DNA of 64,000 bases from assembly GCF_004768545.1 (NCBI RefSeq), contig NZ_CP038635.1, positions 372,001 to 436,000 of the forward strand, written 5' to 3'. Of the stretch, positions 1 through 10,343 are shown one piece after another. Position 1 is the first letter of the stretch. Every line of letters begins with the position of its first letter. The notes beneath the pieces were generated by a model, which did no database searches, was not told the origin of the DNA, and worked only from the letters and a program-made list of their open reading frames with translations. The translations under genes were made by a program, and so were the position numbers. The DNA is from Cupriavidus oxalaticus. Its GTDB lineage: Bacteria > Pseudomonadota > Gammaproteobacteria > Burkholderiales > Burkholderiaceae.

Positions 1-107
1 CGTTGACCGGCCACGGCGCCGACAGCGGTGGCGGCGTGGCGATCGAGTTGCCGCAGGGCGGCACGGCGCGGCGCACGCGCGTGCTGCCGGCCGCCGGGCT
101 CGACTGA
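1..107 (+). CDS. C-terminal end of an unidentified protein (5' truncated by window)
   Basis: An open frame enters from the left edge and ends at a TGA at 105-107, giving the last 34 residues (ending in ..RRTRVLPAAGLD). It is convergent with uvrA, with only 27 bases between the two stop codons. The stretch GGGVAIELPQG faintly resembles the last strand of a histidine-kinase ATPase domain (G-G-x-V-x-I-x-LP). That is only a guess from a short piece, and no family can be assigned. Confidence 0.45.
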   Translation, partial: LTGHGADSGGGVAIELPQGGTARRTRVLPAAGLD

Positions 108-134
108 GCCGCGGCCTATCGGCTGGCCGGCAGG

Positions 135-2999
135 TCAGCCGCGCTCGAGCAGCGGCGCCAGGTATTTGCCGGTGAAGCTGGCCTTGCTCTTCGCCACGGC
201 CTCCGGCGTGCCGCGTGCGATCACCTGGCCGCCGCCGGCGCCACCTTCCGGGCCCATGTCGATCAGCCAGTCGGCGGTCTTGATGACGTCCAGGTTGTGC
301 TCGATGATGACCACGGTATTGCCCTGGTCGCGCAGCTTGTGGATGACCTTGAGCAGCAGCTCGATATCGTGGAAGTGCAGGCCCGTGGTGGGCTCGTCCA
401 GGATATAGAGCGTGCGCCCGGTGTCGCGCTTGGACAGCTCCAGCGACAGCTTGACGCGCTGCGCCTCGCCGCCCGACAGTGTGGTCGCCGACTGCCCCAG
501 CCGGATATAGCCCAGGCCCACGTCCAGCAGCGTCTGCAGCTTGCGCCGCACCACCGGCACCGCGCTGAAGAACTCATGCGCCTGCTCGACGGTCAGGTCC
601 AGCACCTCGGAGATGTTCCTGCCCTTGTACAGCACCTCCAGCGTCTCGCGGTTGTAGCGCTTGCCGTGGCAGACGTCGCAGGGCACGTACACGTCGGGCA
701 GGAAGTGCATCTCGACCTTGAGCACGCCGTCGCCCTGGCATGACTCGCAGCGTCCGCCCTTGACGTTGAACGAGAAGCGGCCCGGATCGTAGCCGCGCTC
801 CTTGGCCGCGGGCACGCCGGCGAACAGCTCGCGGATCGGCGTGAACAGGCCGGTGTAGGTGGCCGGGTTGGAACGCGGCGTGCGGCCGATCGGGCTCTGG
901 TCGACGTTGATGACCTTGTCGAAATGCTCCAGCCCTTCGATGCGGTCGTGCTGCGCCGGCTCCGGCGTCGAGCCATACAGGTGGCGCGCCACCGCGTGGT
1001 AGAGCGTGTCGTTGATCAGCGTCGACTTGCCCGAGCCGGACACACCCGTGATGCAGGTGAGCAGGCCCACCGGCACTTCGGCGGTGACATTGCGCAGATT
1101 GTTGCCGCTGGCGTTGACGATGCGCAGCAGCCGCTCTTCGTCCGGAGCGGCACGCTTCTTCGGCACTTCGATGCGGCGCTGTCCGGACAGGTACTGCCCC
1201 GTCAGCGATGCCGGCGAAGCCTCAATCTGCCCTGGCGTGCCCTCGGCCACGATCATGCCGCCGTGCACGCCCGCGCCCGGGCCGATATCGACCACGTAGT
1301 CGCAGGCGCGGATCATGTCCTCGTCATGCTCGACCACCAGCACCGAGTTGCCGATGTCGCGCAGGTGCTTGAGCGTGCCGATCAGGCGGTCGTTGTCGCG
1401 CTGGTGCAGGCCGATCGACGGCTCGTCCAGCACGTACATCACGCCGGTCAGCCCCGAGCCGATCTGCGACGCCAGCCGGATGCGCTGGGCCTCGCCGCCC
1501 GACAGCGTATCGGCGCTGCGCTCCAGCGACAGGTAGTCCAGGCCCACGTTGTTGAGGAAGTTCAGCCGCGCGGTGATCTCCTTGACGATCTTGTCGGCGA
1601 TCTCGCGCTTGGCGCCATGCATGTCCAGCGTCAGGAAATAGGTCAGCGCATCGCGCAGCGGCCAGCCGTTGATCTCATAGATCGCGCGCGCCTGCTCGTT
1701 CTCGCCCAGCTTGACGTGGCGCGCCTCGGTGCGCAGCCGCGTGCCGTGGCAGGCGGGGCAGGGCTGGTTGTTCTGGTACTTGGCCAGTTCCTCGCGCACG
1801 GCGACGGAATCGGTCTCGCGGTAGCGGCGCTCCAGGTTGGGGATGATCCCTTCGAACACATGCTCGCGCACCGTGGTGCGGCCGCGCTCGTTGATGTAGG
1901 TGAACGGGATCTCCTGTTCGCCCGAGCCGTGCAGCACCACTTGCTGCACGTTCTCCGGCAGCTCTTCGAACGCTGTCTCGGTATCGAAGTCGTAGAACGC
2001 CGCCAGGCTCTGCAGCATCTGGAAGTAGAACTGGTTGCGCCGGTCCCAGCCCTTGATCGCGCCCGAGGCCAGCGACAGGTTGGGGAAGGCCACCACGCGC
2101 CTGGGGTCGAAGAAGGTGATCTGGCCCAGCCCGTCGCAGCTCGGGCACGCGCCCATCGGGTTGTTGAACGAGAACAGCCGCGGCTCCAGCTCCTGCAGCG
2201 AGTACGAGCAGATCGGGCAGGCAAAGCGCGAGCTGAAGGTGTGCTCCTTGTTGCTGTCCATCTCCAGCGCCAGCGCGCGGCCGTCGGCCAGGCGCAGCGC
2301 GGTCTCGAACGATTCGGCCAGGCGCTGCTTGATGTCGGCGCGGACCTTCACGCGGTCGACCACCACGTCGATGCTGTGCTTCTCCGTCTTCTTCAGCTTG
2401 GGCAGCTGGTCGACCTCATAGACTCTGGCCTCGGCCTCATGTGCGGTGCCGCCGCCCGAGCGGATGCGGAAGCGCACGAAGCCCTGCGCCTGCATGCTGT
2501 CGAACAGGTCCGAGTGCTCGCCCTTGCGGTCGACCACCACCGGCGCCAGGATCATCAGCTTGGTGTCTTCCGGCAGCGCCAGCGCCGCATCCACCATCTG
2601 CGACACGCTCTGCGCCTGCAGCGGCAGGTTGTGGTCTGGGCAGTAGGGCGTGCCGGCGCGCGCGTACAGCAGGCGCAGGTAGTCGTGGATCTCGGTGACT
2701 GTGCCGACGGTGGAGCGCGGGTTGTGGCTCGTGGCCTTCTGCTCGATCGAGATCGCCGGCGACAGGCCTTCGATCAGGTCGACGTCCGGCTTTTCCATCA
2801 GCTGCAGGAACTGGCGGGCGTAGGCGGAGAGCGACTCCACGTAGCGGCGCTGGCCCTCGGCATAGAGCGTGTCGAAGGCGAGCGAAGACTTGCCCGAGCC
2901 CGACAGGCCGGTGATCACGATCAGCCGGTTGCGCGGCAGGTCGAGATTGATGTTCTTCAGGTTGTGGGTACGCGCCCCACGGATCTTGATTTCTTCCAT
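135..2999 (-). CDS. uvrA: UvrA, excinuclease ABC subunit A
   Basis: DNA-damage recognition ATPase of nucleotide excision repair; it forms UvrA2UvrB and loads UvrB on lesions. The 954-residue product is normal for the family. The first Walker A (GLSGSGKS) is at residues 31-38 and a second (GVSGSGKS) lies in the C-terminal half. There are two [11 protein letters not shown] signatures and zinc-binding CxxC pairs (CPICS/CPSCD, CESCQ/CDVCH). The open frame continues about 210 codons further upstream, but the added sequence is low-complexity and unlike UvrA. The ATG at 2999 gives the canonical [17 protein letters not shown] start. Translation runs away from the divergent MFS gene. A LexA-like half-palindrome lies about 195 bases upstream. 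Confidence 0.98.
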   Translation of the reverse strand: MEEIKIRGARTHNLKNINLDLPRNRLIVITGLSGSGKSSLAFDTLYAEGQRRYVESLSAYARQFLQLMEKPDVDLIEGLSPAISIEQKATSHNPRSTVGTVTEIHDYLRLLYARAGTPYCPDHNLPLQAQSVSQMVDAALALPEDTKLMILAPVVVDRKGEHSDLFDSMQAQGFVRFRIRSGGGTAHEAEARVYEVDQLPKLKKTEKHSIDVVVDRVKVRADIKQRLAESFETALRLADGRALALEMDSNKEHTFSSRFACPICSYSLQELEPRLFSFNNPMGACPSCDGLGQITFFDPRRVVAFPNLSLASGAIKGWDRRNQFYFQMLQSLAAFYDFDTETAFEELPENVQQVVLHGSGEQEIPFTYINERGRTTVREHVFEGIIPNLERRYRETDSVAVREELAKYQNNQPCPACHGTRLRTEARHVKLGENEQARAIYEINGWPLRDALTYFLTLDMHGAKREIADKIVKEITARLNFLNNVGLDYLSLERSADTLSGGEAQRIRLASQIGSGLTGVMYVLDEPSIGLHQRDNDRLIGTLKHLRDIGNSVLVVEHDEDMIRACDYVVDIGPGAGVHGGMIVAEGTPGQIEASPASLTGQYLSGQRRIEVPKKRAAPDEERLLRIVNASGNNLRNVTAEVPVGLLTCITGVSGSGKSTLINDTLYHAVARHLYGSTPEPAQHDRIEGLEHFDKVINVDQSPIGRTPRSNPATYTGLFTPIRELFAGVPAAKERGYDPGRFSFNVKGGRCESCQGDGVLKVEMHFLPDVYVPCDVCHGKRYNRETLEVLYKGRNISEVLDLTVEQAHEFFSAVPVVRRKLQTLLDVGLGYIRLGQSATTLSGGEAQRVKLSLELSKRDTGRTLYILDEPTTGLHFHDIELLLKVIHKLRDQGNTVVIIEHNLDVIKTADWLIDMGPEGGAGGGQVIARGTPEAVAKSKASFTGKYLAPLLERG

Positions 3000-3408
3000 A
3001 TGCCGAAAAGTCGTCGCCAGCCAGGCCGCCCGGGCCGGGCTGGCCGAGGCTGTCTGAAGGAAAGGCAAAACCCAGTGTCCAGGTGCGCTGGCTCGCACTT
3101 CCTGCCGCTGGCGACGGCGGAAAGCGCATCCGGGCACACGCCCGGGGGCTCGCTGGCAAGGCCAGGTGACCCGGGAAGCGCGAAGGAGCAAACCTGTTAA
3201 TATACCCAACTTCGGTTTCCGGGGTAGCCGGCCCAGAACGGGCGCATGCCGGGAACCCCGGCGCGGAGCCGTCGCCGGCCTCATTTCCAGGGCGACCCGG
3301 AAGGCGGGCGGACACCGGCCAGAGGCCATACCGGCCGACGCCGTCACAAAACGGCCACCCGGCCGGCCCCGCCAGCCGACCCGCTTTCCAGAGATCCTCA
3401 CGATCGCA
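3000..3408. other. Divergent intergenic region uvrA / MFS gene
   Basis: 409 bases separate the chosen starts of uvrA (minus) and the MFS gene (plus). Long frames cross it on both strands, but they are GC-rich read-through without family resemblance. The only AT-rich patch is around 3195-3205 (TTAATATAC). It probably carries the uvrA promoter and a degenerate LexA site. I saw no hairpin terminator or RNA gene. Confidence 0.5.
3194..3209 (-). promoter_or_regulatory. Degenerate LexA (SOS) box candidate upstream of uvrA
   Basis: Read on the minus strand this is TTGG-GTATATTA-ACAG. One half-site (ACAG) and the 8-base AT-rich spacer match the CTGT-N8-ACAG SOS consensus; the other half is TTGG instead of CTGT. 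uvrA is a classical SOS gene, so the position makes sense. The match is imperfect, and the same bases may simply be the uvrA -10 region (TATATT). Confidence 0.3.
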
Positions 3409-4659
3409 ATGCCGCCGATCCAGTCTTCTTCCCCGGACGCGAGCCCTGCCGGCGCGTCCCAGGCCCCCGCCCGCGAACGCATGACGCGCACCGAGCTGCG
3501 CGCCAGCGTGTCGCTGGCCAGCATCTTCGCGCTGCGCATGCTGGGGCTGTTCCTGATCCTGCCTGTATTTGCCGAATACGCCCGCAACCTGCCCGACGGG
3601 CATGACGCCCAGCGCGTCGGCCTGGCCATGGGCATCTATGGCCTGATGCAGGCCTTCCTGCATATCCCGCTGGGCTGGCTGTCCGACCGCATCGGGCGCA
3701 AGCCGGTGATGGTGGCCGGGCTGCTGCTGTTTATCGCGGGCGGCCTGGTGGCGGCGTTCTCCGATACGCTGACGGGCATCATCGCCGGCCGCGCGCTGCA
3801 GGGCATGGGCGCAATCTCGGCGGCCATCACCGCCTGCATCGCCGACCTCACGCGCGAGCGCCATCGCACCAAGGCGATGGCGATGGTTGGCGGCAGCATC
3901 GGCCTGACCTTTGCGCTGTCGCTGGTGATCGCCTCGCCGCTGCTGCACAGCATCGGCATGCCGGGCATCTTCAGCCTGATGTCGGTGCTGGGGCTGGTGG
4001 CCATCGGCGTGACGCTGTTCCTGGTCCCGACGCCGCCCGCGCCGCACCCGGTGCGGCTGCCGTTCCGCAAGGTGCTGCTCAATGCCGACCTGGCGCGGCT
4101 GAACGTCGGCGTGCTGGCGCTCCATGCATCGCAGGTGGCCATGTTCATGGTGGTGCCGGCGATGCTGACCGATGCCGGCATGCCGCTCGACCAGCACTGG
4201 AAGGTCTACCTGCCGGTGGTGCTGGTGTCGTTCGTGCTGATGCTGGGTCCGATGATGGCGGCCGAGCGCTACGGCCGCGTGCGCCCGGTGCTGCTGGGCG
4301 CGGTGGCGCTGATGACCGCGGTGCAGCTGCTGTTCGCAGCGGTGCACGGCCTGTGGGCCATCGTCGGTGTGCTGCTGCTGTTCTTTGTCGCGTTCAACGT
4401 GCTGGAGGCTATGCAGCCCTCGCTGGTGTCGCGCTATGCCGCATCCGCGCGCGGCGCGGCGCTCGGCGTGTACAACACCACGCAGGCGCTGGGCCTGTTC
4501 CTGGGCGGCGCCGTCGGCGGCTGGCTGCTCAAGCACGAGGGCCGCAGCGCGGTGTTCGTCGGCTGCGCGGCCGTGCTGCTGCTCTGGCTTATAATCGCCT
4601 GGAGCATGAAGGCACCTCCGGCCCGCGGGCAGGAAGCCGCACCTGCGCCGGCTGCATGA
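3409..4659 (+). CDS. YajR-like major facilitator transporter
   Basis: A 416-residue, twelve-helix MFS permease of the inner membrane. The N-terminus ([19 protein letters not shown]) and the loop 2-3 motif A ([12 protein letters not shown]) closely follow E. coli YajR, as does the [14 protein letters not shown] segment after helix 4. It lacks YajR's extra C-terminal domain, ending soon after helix 12 with a charged, Ala/Pro-rich tail. The frame stays open back to 3166, but the ATG at 3409 leaves a short hydrophilic N-terminus; the ATG at 3481 is an alternative. The substrate is unknown. It sits between uvrA (divergent) and ssb (same strand, 292 bases downstream). Confidence 0.85.
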   Translation: MPPIQSSSPDASPAGASQAPARERMTRTELRASVSLASIFALRMLGLFLILPVFAEYARNLPDGHDAQRVGLAMGIYGLMQAFLHIPLGWLSDRIGRKPVMVAGLLLFIAGGLVAAFSDTLTGIIAGRALQGMGAISAAITACIADLTRERHRTKAMAMVGGSIGLTFALSLVIASPLLHSIGMPGIFSLMSVLGLVAIGVTLFLVPTPPAPHPVRLPFRKVLLNADLARLNVGVLALHASQVAMFMVVPAMLTDAGMPLDQHWKVYLPVVLVSFVLMLGPMMAAERYGRVRPVLLGAVALMTAVQLLFAAVHGLWAIVGVLLLFFVAFNVLEAMQPSLVSRYAASARGAALGVYNTTQALGLFLGGAVGGWLLKHEGRSAVFVGCAAVLLLWLIIAWSMKAPPARGQEAAPAPAA

Positions 4660-4718
4660 AGTTGCCTTGGCATCGCATCAATCCGTAACGCTTTCCGGGC
4701 CGAAAATGGCCTAGCATG

Positions 4719-4752
4719 ATCGCGCCACCCGACACCGGCCGGGCGGCGCGAT
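4719..4752 (+). terminator. Possible hairpin terminator after the MFS gene
   Basis: ATCGCGCC (4719-4726) and GGCGCGAT (4745-4752) form an 8-bp perfect stem about 60 bases after the MFS stop, followed by a weak T-rich stretch (GTTCGTTT). There is no clean U-tract, so the terminator call is tentative. It may also sit in the leader of ssb. Confidence 0.35.
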
Positions 4753-4951
4753 GTTCGTTTACGTTGCTTTAGTTGCTGCATGTCGCTGCGCCTTGGCGGC
4801 GCCGCAGTGACGGCGCAGTGCCGAACCCGGCAACCGGCCACGCTAGCCGTCGGCGCAGTATCGGATCACACTTGCAGTCAGCTTCACCCTTGTCGCCTTA
4901 TCGTATTGCCACGCTTTTCAACACAGCGCGTGGCTTTTGGAGAACATTCAC

Positions 4952-5509
<558 letters not shown>

Positions 5510-5539
5510 CCTTGTCTAACCAAAATCTGTAAAGATCAG

Positions 5540-5564
5540 CCCCGCCTCTGCGCGGGGTTTTTTT
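5540..5564 (+). terminator. Rho-independent terminator of ssb
   Basis: Stem CCCCGC (5540-5545) pairs with GCGGGG (5552-5557) around a 6-base loop and is followed by seven T residues. It begins 31 bases after the ssb stop codon. Confidence 0.92.
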
Positions 5565-5600
5565 ATGTCCGTAGCTGACTGATGGTGCGCCAGTGGAGAC

Positions 5601-6455
5601 TCAGTGCGATTCGTACCAGCGCCGCGAACGGTTGACCACGCCCACGACGAACAGCATGACGGGCACCTCGATCAGCACGCCGACCACGGTGGCCAGTGCC
5701 GCGCCGGATTGAAAGCCGAACAGGCTGATGGCCGTGGCCTCGGCCAGTTCGAAGAAATTGCTTGCCCCGATGAGCGCCGATGGTCCCGCCACGCAATGGG
5801 CAACGCCGAGCTTGCGGTTCAGCAGATAAGCCAGGCCGGAGTTCAGCAGCACCTGGATCAGGATCGGTACCGCAAGCAGCAGGATGATCAGGGGTTGCTC
5901 GACGATCGCGTTGCCCTGGAAGCCGAACAGGAGCACAAGCGTGGCAAGCAGCGCCGTGATGGAGCCGGGGCCCAGCGCATCCACCACGCGGCGGTACGCC
6001 GCTTCACCTCTGGCCAGCAGCGCCTTGCGGATGATCTGCGCGAACAGCACCGGAATGACGATGTAGAGTGCCACCGACATGATGAGCGTGTCCCACGGGA
6101 CGGTGATCGAGGACAGTCCCAACAGCAGTCCGACGATCGGCGCGAAGGCTACCACCATGATGGCGTCGTTCACCGCCACCTGCGACAGCGTGAAATAGGG
6201 ATCGCCCTTGCACAACTGCGACCAGACGAAGACCATCGCGGTACACGGCGCCGCGGCCAGCAGGATAAGTCCCGCCACGTAGCTGTCGGTCTGGTCGGCC
6301 GGCAGCCATGCGGAAAACAGCTGGCGCACGAAGATCCATCCGAGCAAGGCCATCGAGAACGGCTTGACCAGCCAGTTGACGAACAGCGTGACGCCGATGC
6401 CGCGCCAGTGGCCGGCGACCTGTCCCATGGCGCCGAAGTCGATCCGGATCAGCAT
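5601..6455 (-). pseudogene. Acr3-family arsenite efflux permease, N-terminally truncated
   Basis: The 284 residues match the body of Acr3 (ArsB-type) arsenite/proton antiporters. There is RIDFGAMGQV at the very start, the conserved transmembrane cysteine in LAAAPCTAMVFVWS, the NDAIM segment, and the ASNFFELAEATAISLFG glutamate helix near the end. Family members are usually about 340-360 residues, with two more helices before the PMLxRIDF motif. Here homology stops at that motif, and an in-frame TAA lies about 13 codons upstream of the first ATG. The ATG has no ribosome-binding site. No arsR, arsC or other ars gene is adjacent. It is probably a 5'-deleted remnant; a functional short form cannot be excluded. 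Confidence 0.7.
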
Positions 6456-6681
6456 CGGGACGTGCGCGCTGCGATTTTTATAGGATTTTTATGCCGGTCC
6501 GCCTTCTTTCTACCCGGTTTTTACGGACACGCCGGTAGGCTTGCCCGGACCCATTCAAGGATGTCAGCCGTGACCGGGATCTTCCAGATCGTATCGATCC
6601 CTTTTGCCGCGCAGCGCCAGCCATGCGCCGTGGCGGCGCGTCGGGCAGGCGGTTCTGCTAGCATGGGGCGCGAACTTTCCC

Positions 6682-9603
6682 ATGCCTGATACCGAACTCC
6701 GCGCCGCCGGCACACGCCCCGATCCCGATGCCCTGCTCAGGCAGGTGCAGGCCGAAACGGCTCGGGCTGCGCGCGGCAAGCTTAGGGTCTACTTCGGCGC
6801 ATCGGCGGGCGTCGGCAAGACCTTTGCCATGCTTACCGCCGCGCGCGCGGCGGCGGCGCAGGGCGTCGACGTCGTCAGCGGCGTGGTCGAGACCCACGGC
6901 CGCGCGGAAACCGAAGCGCTGGTCGGCGGCATCGAGCGCCTGCCGATGAAGGCGGTGCCGTACCGCGAGCGCGTGCTCAGCGAATTCGACCTGGACGCGG
7001 CGCTGGCCCGCCATCCTGCGCTGGTGCTGGTCGACGAACTGGCGCACTCCAATGCGCCGGGCAGCCGCCATCCGAAGCGCTGGCAGGACATCCAGGAGCT
7101 GCAGGCGGCCGGCATCGATGTGTGGACCACGGTCAACGTGCAGCACCTGGAGAGCCTTAACGAGGCCGTCGGCGGCATCACCGGCATCCGCGTGTGGGAG
7201 ACCGTGCCCGACACGGTCTTCGACGGCGCCGACGAGGTCGTGCTGGTCGACCTGCCGGCCGACGAACTGCTGCGCCGGCTGAAAGAGGGCAAGGTCTACC
7301 TGCCCGAGCAGGCGCGGCACGCGGCGCGCAACTTCTTCCGCAAGGGCAACCTGATCGCGCTGCGCGAACTGGCGCTGCGCCGCACCGCGGACCGTATCGA
7401 CGACGATGTGCGCGCCTGGCGCCAGTCCGAAGCCGTGCAGGCGGTCTGGCGCACGCGCGAGGCGGTGCTCGCCTGCATCGGCAGCGGCGATGATGCCGAG
7501 CAGGTGGTGCGCAGCGCGCGCCGGCTCGCCGGGCAGCTCGATTGCGACTGGCACGTGGTCACGGTAGCGACGCCCCGGCTGGCGCCGCTATCCGATACCG
7601 CCAGGCTGCGCCTGCAGGCCGCGATGCGCCTTGCCGAGGAGCTTGGCGCACGGACCGAGACGCTGGCCGGCAACGACATGGTGCAGGCGATTGCGGGCTA
7701 CGTGCGGCGCCACAACCTGACCAAGGTCGTGCTCGGCCGCGCGCCGGCGGACTGGCGCCGCGGCGGCTCGCTGGTGGAGCGCGCGCGTGCGCTGCTCGGG
7801 CTGGCACTGTCGCCGTTCTTCAGCGGACCGGGCTGGCTGCCCGGCCGCCGCGCCAGCTTTGCCGATGCGCTGGCGCGCGGCTGCCCCGAGATCGATATCA
7901 TCCGCGTGGCCGCCGACATGACGCGCGCGGATCTGCGTCCGCGCCATGCCGCCGACGACACGGAAACCACGGCAAGCCCTGACGGCGCCAGGCGCAAGGA
8001 CTACGCCTGGGCCGTGGCCTGGTGCGCGGGCGCGACGCTGCTGTCGGCGCTGGCGCTGCCATGGTTCGACGTGGTCAACATCGTCATGCTGTTCCTGGTG
8101 GCGGTGGTCGGCGTGGCGCTGCGCCACGGCCGCGGGCCGGCGGCGCTGGCGTCGGTGCTGGCGGTGGCGTCGTTCGATTTCTTCTTCGTGCCGCCACGGC
8201 TGTCGTTCGCCGTCTCCGACGTGCAGTACCTGCTGACCTTCCTGGTGCTGCTGTCGGTCGGGCTGGTGATCGGCCAGCTTACCGCCGGGCTGCGCGAGCA
8301 GGCGCGGCTGGCGGTGCAGCGCGAAGAGGACGCGCGCACGCTGTACGAGCTGGCGCGCGAGCTGTCGGCGGCATTGCAGTCCGAGCAGATCGTCGCGATC
8401 GGCAGCCGCTTCCTGCGCGCCGCCTTCGATGCCAGTTCGGCCTTCTTCCTGGTCTCGGCGGACGGGCGGCTGCTGCCACCGGTGTCGGATGACGGCCCGG
8501 CGCGCGGCATGGGAAACAGCGCCGGCCACAGCGCGGGCCACAGCGCGGGACACAGCGACTCGATCGACCGCGTGCTCGCCGAATGGGTCTTCCACCATGG
8601 CCAGCCCGCGGGCACCGGCACCGGCACGCTGCCGGGCAGCACCGTGCTGTACCTGCCGCTGAAGGCGCCGATGCGCACCCGCGGCGTGCTCGCCGTGGAG
8701 CCCGCGGTGCCGCATGCGTTCGCGCAGCCGGCGCTACGACGCCAGGCTGATGTGTTCTGCACGCTGATCGCGATCGCGATAGAACGGCTGCATTACGTCG
8801 AGGTGGCACAGCAGGCGCTGTTGTCGATGGAGTCGGAACGCCTGCGCAGTTCGCTGCTGGCCGCGGTCTCGCATGACCTGCGCACGCCGCTGACCAGCCT
8901 GATCGGCATGGCAGAAACCATGCAGCGCGGCACGCCGCCGCTGGCCCCGCCGCTGGAGGAGACTGTCGCCGCGATGCTGGAGCAGGCGCGCCGCATGCGG
9001 ACCATGGTGGTCAACCTGCTCGACATGGCCAGGTTGCAAAGCCGCGACGTCCACATCCGGCGCGAATGGCAATCGGTGGAGGAACTGGTGGGCGCGAGCC
9101 TGGCCGCGATGCGCGAGGCGCTGGCGCGCCACCGCGTTGTCGTGGCCAGCCTGTCGCAGGTGCCGCTGGTGGAGTGCGACGCCGTGCTGGTCGACCGCGT
9201 GCTGTGCAACCTGCTGGAGAATGCCGCCAAGTACACGCCGCCAGGCACCGAAATCCGGTTGTCGGCCATGGCTGCGGGCGACGAGGTCCGGGTAGTGGTC
9301 GAGGACGACGGTCCGGGCGTGCCCCGCGGCAGGGAGCGGCAGATCTTCGAGAAATTCACGCGCGGCGAACGCGAGTCCGCGACCGCCGGCGTCGGGCTGG
9401 GCCTGGCCGTATGCGAGGCCATCATGCAGGCGCATGGCGGCCGCATCTGGGTGGAGCCGGCGCAGCGGCAGGGTCAGTCGCGCCCTGGCGATGGCACCGG
9501 CGCGCGCTTCACGATCGCATTGCCGCGCGGCAACCCGCCGGCGATCGAGCCCGAGCCGGCCGAACTGCCCGAGCCGTCGCCAACCAGGCAAGGAGAGGCA
9601 TAG
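6682..9603 (+). CDS. kdpD: KdpD, osmosensitive K+ channel histidine kinase
   Basis: Membrane sensor kinase that with KdpE controls the high-affinity K+ pump KdpFABC. The 973-residue product has the KdpD N-terminal domain with Walker A (GASAGVGKT, residues 39-47), VVETHGR and DELAHSNAPGSRHPKRWQD. A USP-like domain follows, then four closely packed membrane helices (about 447-540), a GAF-like region, the phospho-acceptor His731 in AVSHDLRTPLTSL, and a C-terminal HATPase domain (ENAAKYTPPG, DDGPGVP, GVGLGLAV). The ATG at 6682 gives the family-like start. Three tandem SAGH repeats (residues 613-624) are an oddity in the GAF region. The stop codon directly abuts kdpE. No kdpF, A, B or C gene precedes it. 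Confidence 0.95.
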   Translation: MPDTELRAAGTRPDPDALLRQVQAETARAARGKLRVYFGASAGVGKTFAMLTAARAAAAQGVDVVSGVVETHGRAETEALVGGIERLPMKAVPYRERVLSEFDLDAALARHPALVLVDELAHSNAPGSRHPKRWQDIQELQAAGIDVWTTVNVQHLESLNEAVGGITGIRVWETVPDTVFDGADEVVLVDLPADELLRRLKEGKVYLPEQARHAARNFFRKGNLIALRELALRRTADRIDDDVRAWRQSEAVQAVWRTREAVLACIGSGDDAEQVVRSARRLAGQLDCDWHVVTVATPRLAPLSDTARLRLQAAMRLAEELGARTETLAGNDMVQAIAGYVRRHNLTKVVLGRAPADWRRGGSLVERARALLGLALSPFFSGPGWLPGRRASFADALARGCPEIDIIRVAADMTRADLRPRHAADDTETTASPDGARRKDYAWAVAWCAGATLLSALALPWFDVVNIVMLFLVAVVGVALRHGRGPAALASVLAVASFDFFFVPPRLSFAVSDVQYLLTFLVLLSVGLVIGQLTAGLREQARLAVQREEDARTLYELARELSAALQSEQIVAIGSRFLRAAFDASSAFFLVSADGRLLPPVSDDGPARGMGNSAGHSAGHSAGHSDSIDRVLAEWVFHHGQPAGTGTGTLPGSTVLYLPLKAPMRTRGVLAVEPAVPHAFAQPALRRQADVFCTLIAIAIERLHYVEVAQQALLSMESERLRSSLLAAVSHDLRTPLTSLIGMAETMQRGTPPLAPPLEETVAAMLEQARRMRTMVVNLLDMARLQSRDVHIRREWQSVEELVGASLAAMREALARHRVVVASLSQVPLVECDAVLVDRVLCNLLENAAKYTPPGTEIRLSAMAAGDEVRVVVEDDGPGVPRGRERQIFEKFTRGERESATAGVGLGLAVCEAIMQAHGGRIWVEPAQRQGQSRPGDGTGARFTIALPRGNPPAIEPEPAELPEPSPTRQGEA
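8518..8553 (+). repeat. Tandem 12-bp repeat in kdpD encoding SAGH x3
   Basis: Three near-identical 12-base units (AGCGCSGGNCAC type) encode Ser-Ala-Gly-His three times in a row. Only single-base differences separate the units. It adds a small histidine-rich loop in the cytoplasmic region between the membrane helices and the dimerisation helix. Confidence 0.7.
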
Positions 9604-10299
9604 ATGCCGTTCGATTTTTCGCCCACGATCCTGCTCGTCGAGGACGAACCGCATATCCGCCGCTTCGTGCGCCTGACGCTGGAGGCCGAGGGCTGCACGG
9701 TGCACGAGGCCGAGTCGCTCAAGCGCGGCCTGATCGAGGCCGGCACGCGGCAGCCCGACCTGGTCATCCTCGACCTTGGCCTGCCGGACGGCGACGGGCT
9801 CAAGCTGATCGGCGAGGTGCGCACCTGGACCGCCGTGCCGATCCTGGTGCTGTCCGCGCGCAGCGGCGAAGCCGACAAGGTCGGCGCGCTGGATGCGGGG
9901 GCCGACGACTACCTGACCAAGCCCTTCGGCGTGGCCGAGCTGGTGGCGCGGCTGCGGGTGCTGCTGCGCCGGCATGCCCGCGCCAGCGCGCAGGGTTCCA
10001 GCCAGGTCACGTTCGGCGACGTCCAGGTCGACCTTGCCAACCGACTGGTCACGCGCGCCGGGCAGGCGGTGCACCTGACGCCGATCGAGTACCGGCTGCT
10101 GGCCGTGCTGATCGCGCATCGCGGCAAGGTCATGACGCACCGCGAGCTGCTGCGCGAGGTATGGGGGCCCGCGCAATCGGAAAGCAGCCAGTACCTGCGC
10201 GTCTACATGGGGCACCTGCGGCACAAGCTCGAAGCGGACCCGGCGCAGCCGGCCCACCTGCTGACCGAAGTGGGGCTGGGCTACCGGTTTGCCGGCTAA
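9604..10299 (+). CDS. kdpE: KdpE, OmpR-type response regulator
   Basis: DNA-binding partner of KdpD. The 231-residue product has a receiver domain at 1-120 with acidic pocket E13-D14, phosphorylation site D57 (VILDLGLPDGDG) and the conserved Lys in YLTKPFG. A winged-helix OmpR/PhoB output domain follows (LTPIEYRLLAVLIAHRGKVMTHRELL, then YMGHLRHKLE). It starts immediately after the kdpD stop, with GGAGAGG in the last kdpD codons as ribosome-binding site, so the two are translationally coupled. The usual target operon kdpFABC is not in the window. Confidence 0.95.
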   Translation: MPFDFSPTILLVEDEPHIRRFVRLTLEAEGCTVHEAESLKRGLIEAGTRQPDLVILDLGLPDGDGLKLIGEVRTWTAVPILVLSARSGEADKVGALDAGADDYLTKPFGVAELVARLRVLLRRHARASAQGSSQVTFGDVQVDLANRLVTRAGQAVHLTPIEYRLLAVLIAHRGKVMTHRELLREVWGPAQSESSQYLRVYMGHLRHKLEADPAQPAHLLTEVGLGYRFAG

Positions 10300-10343
10300 G
10301 GCGGTTCTCTCAGCCGGTCATCCCGCCACCGCGCGCTACCACG

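Noticed and set aside
924..3200. A long plus-strand frame opposite uvrA
   Set aside because: A shadow of uvrA without protein-like composition.
2437..4536. A 699-codon minus-strand frame over uvrA's 5' end and the MFS gene
   Set aside because: It is very rich in His/Arg/Gln and is the antisense shadow of the MFS gene; no start signal or family match.
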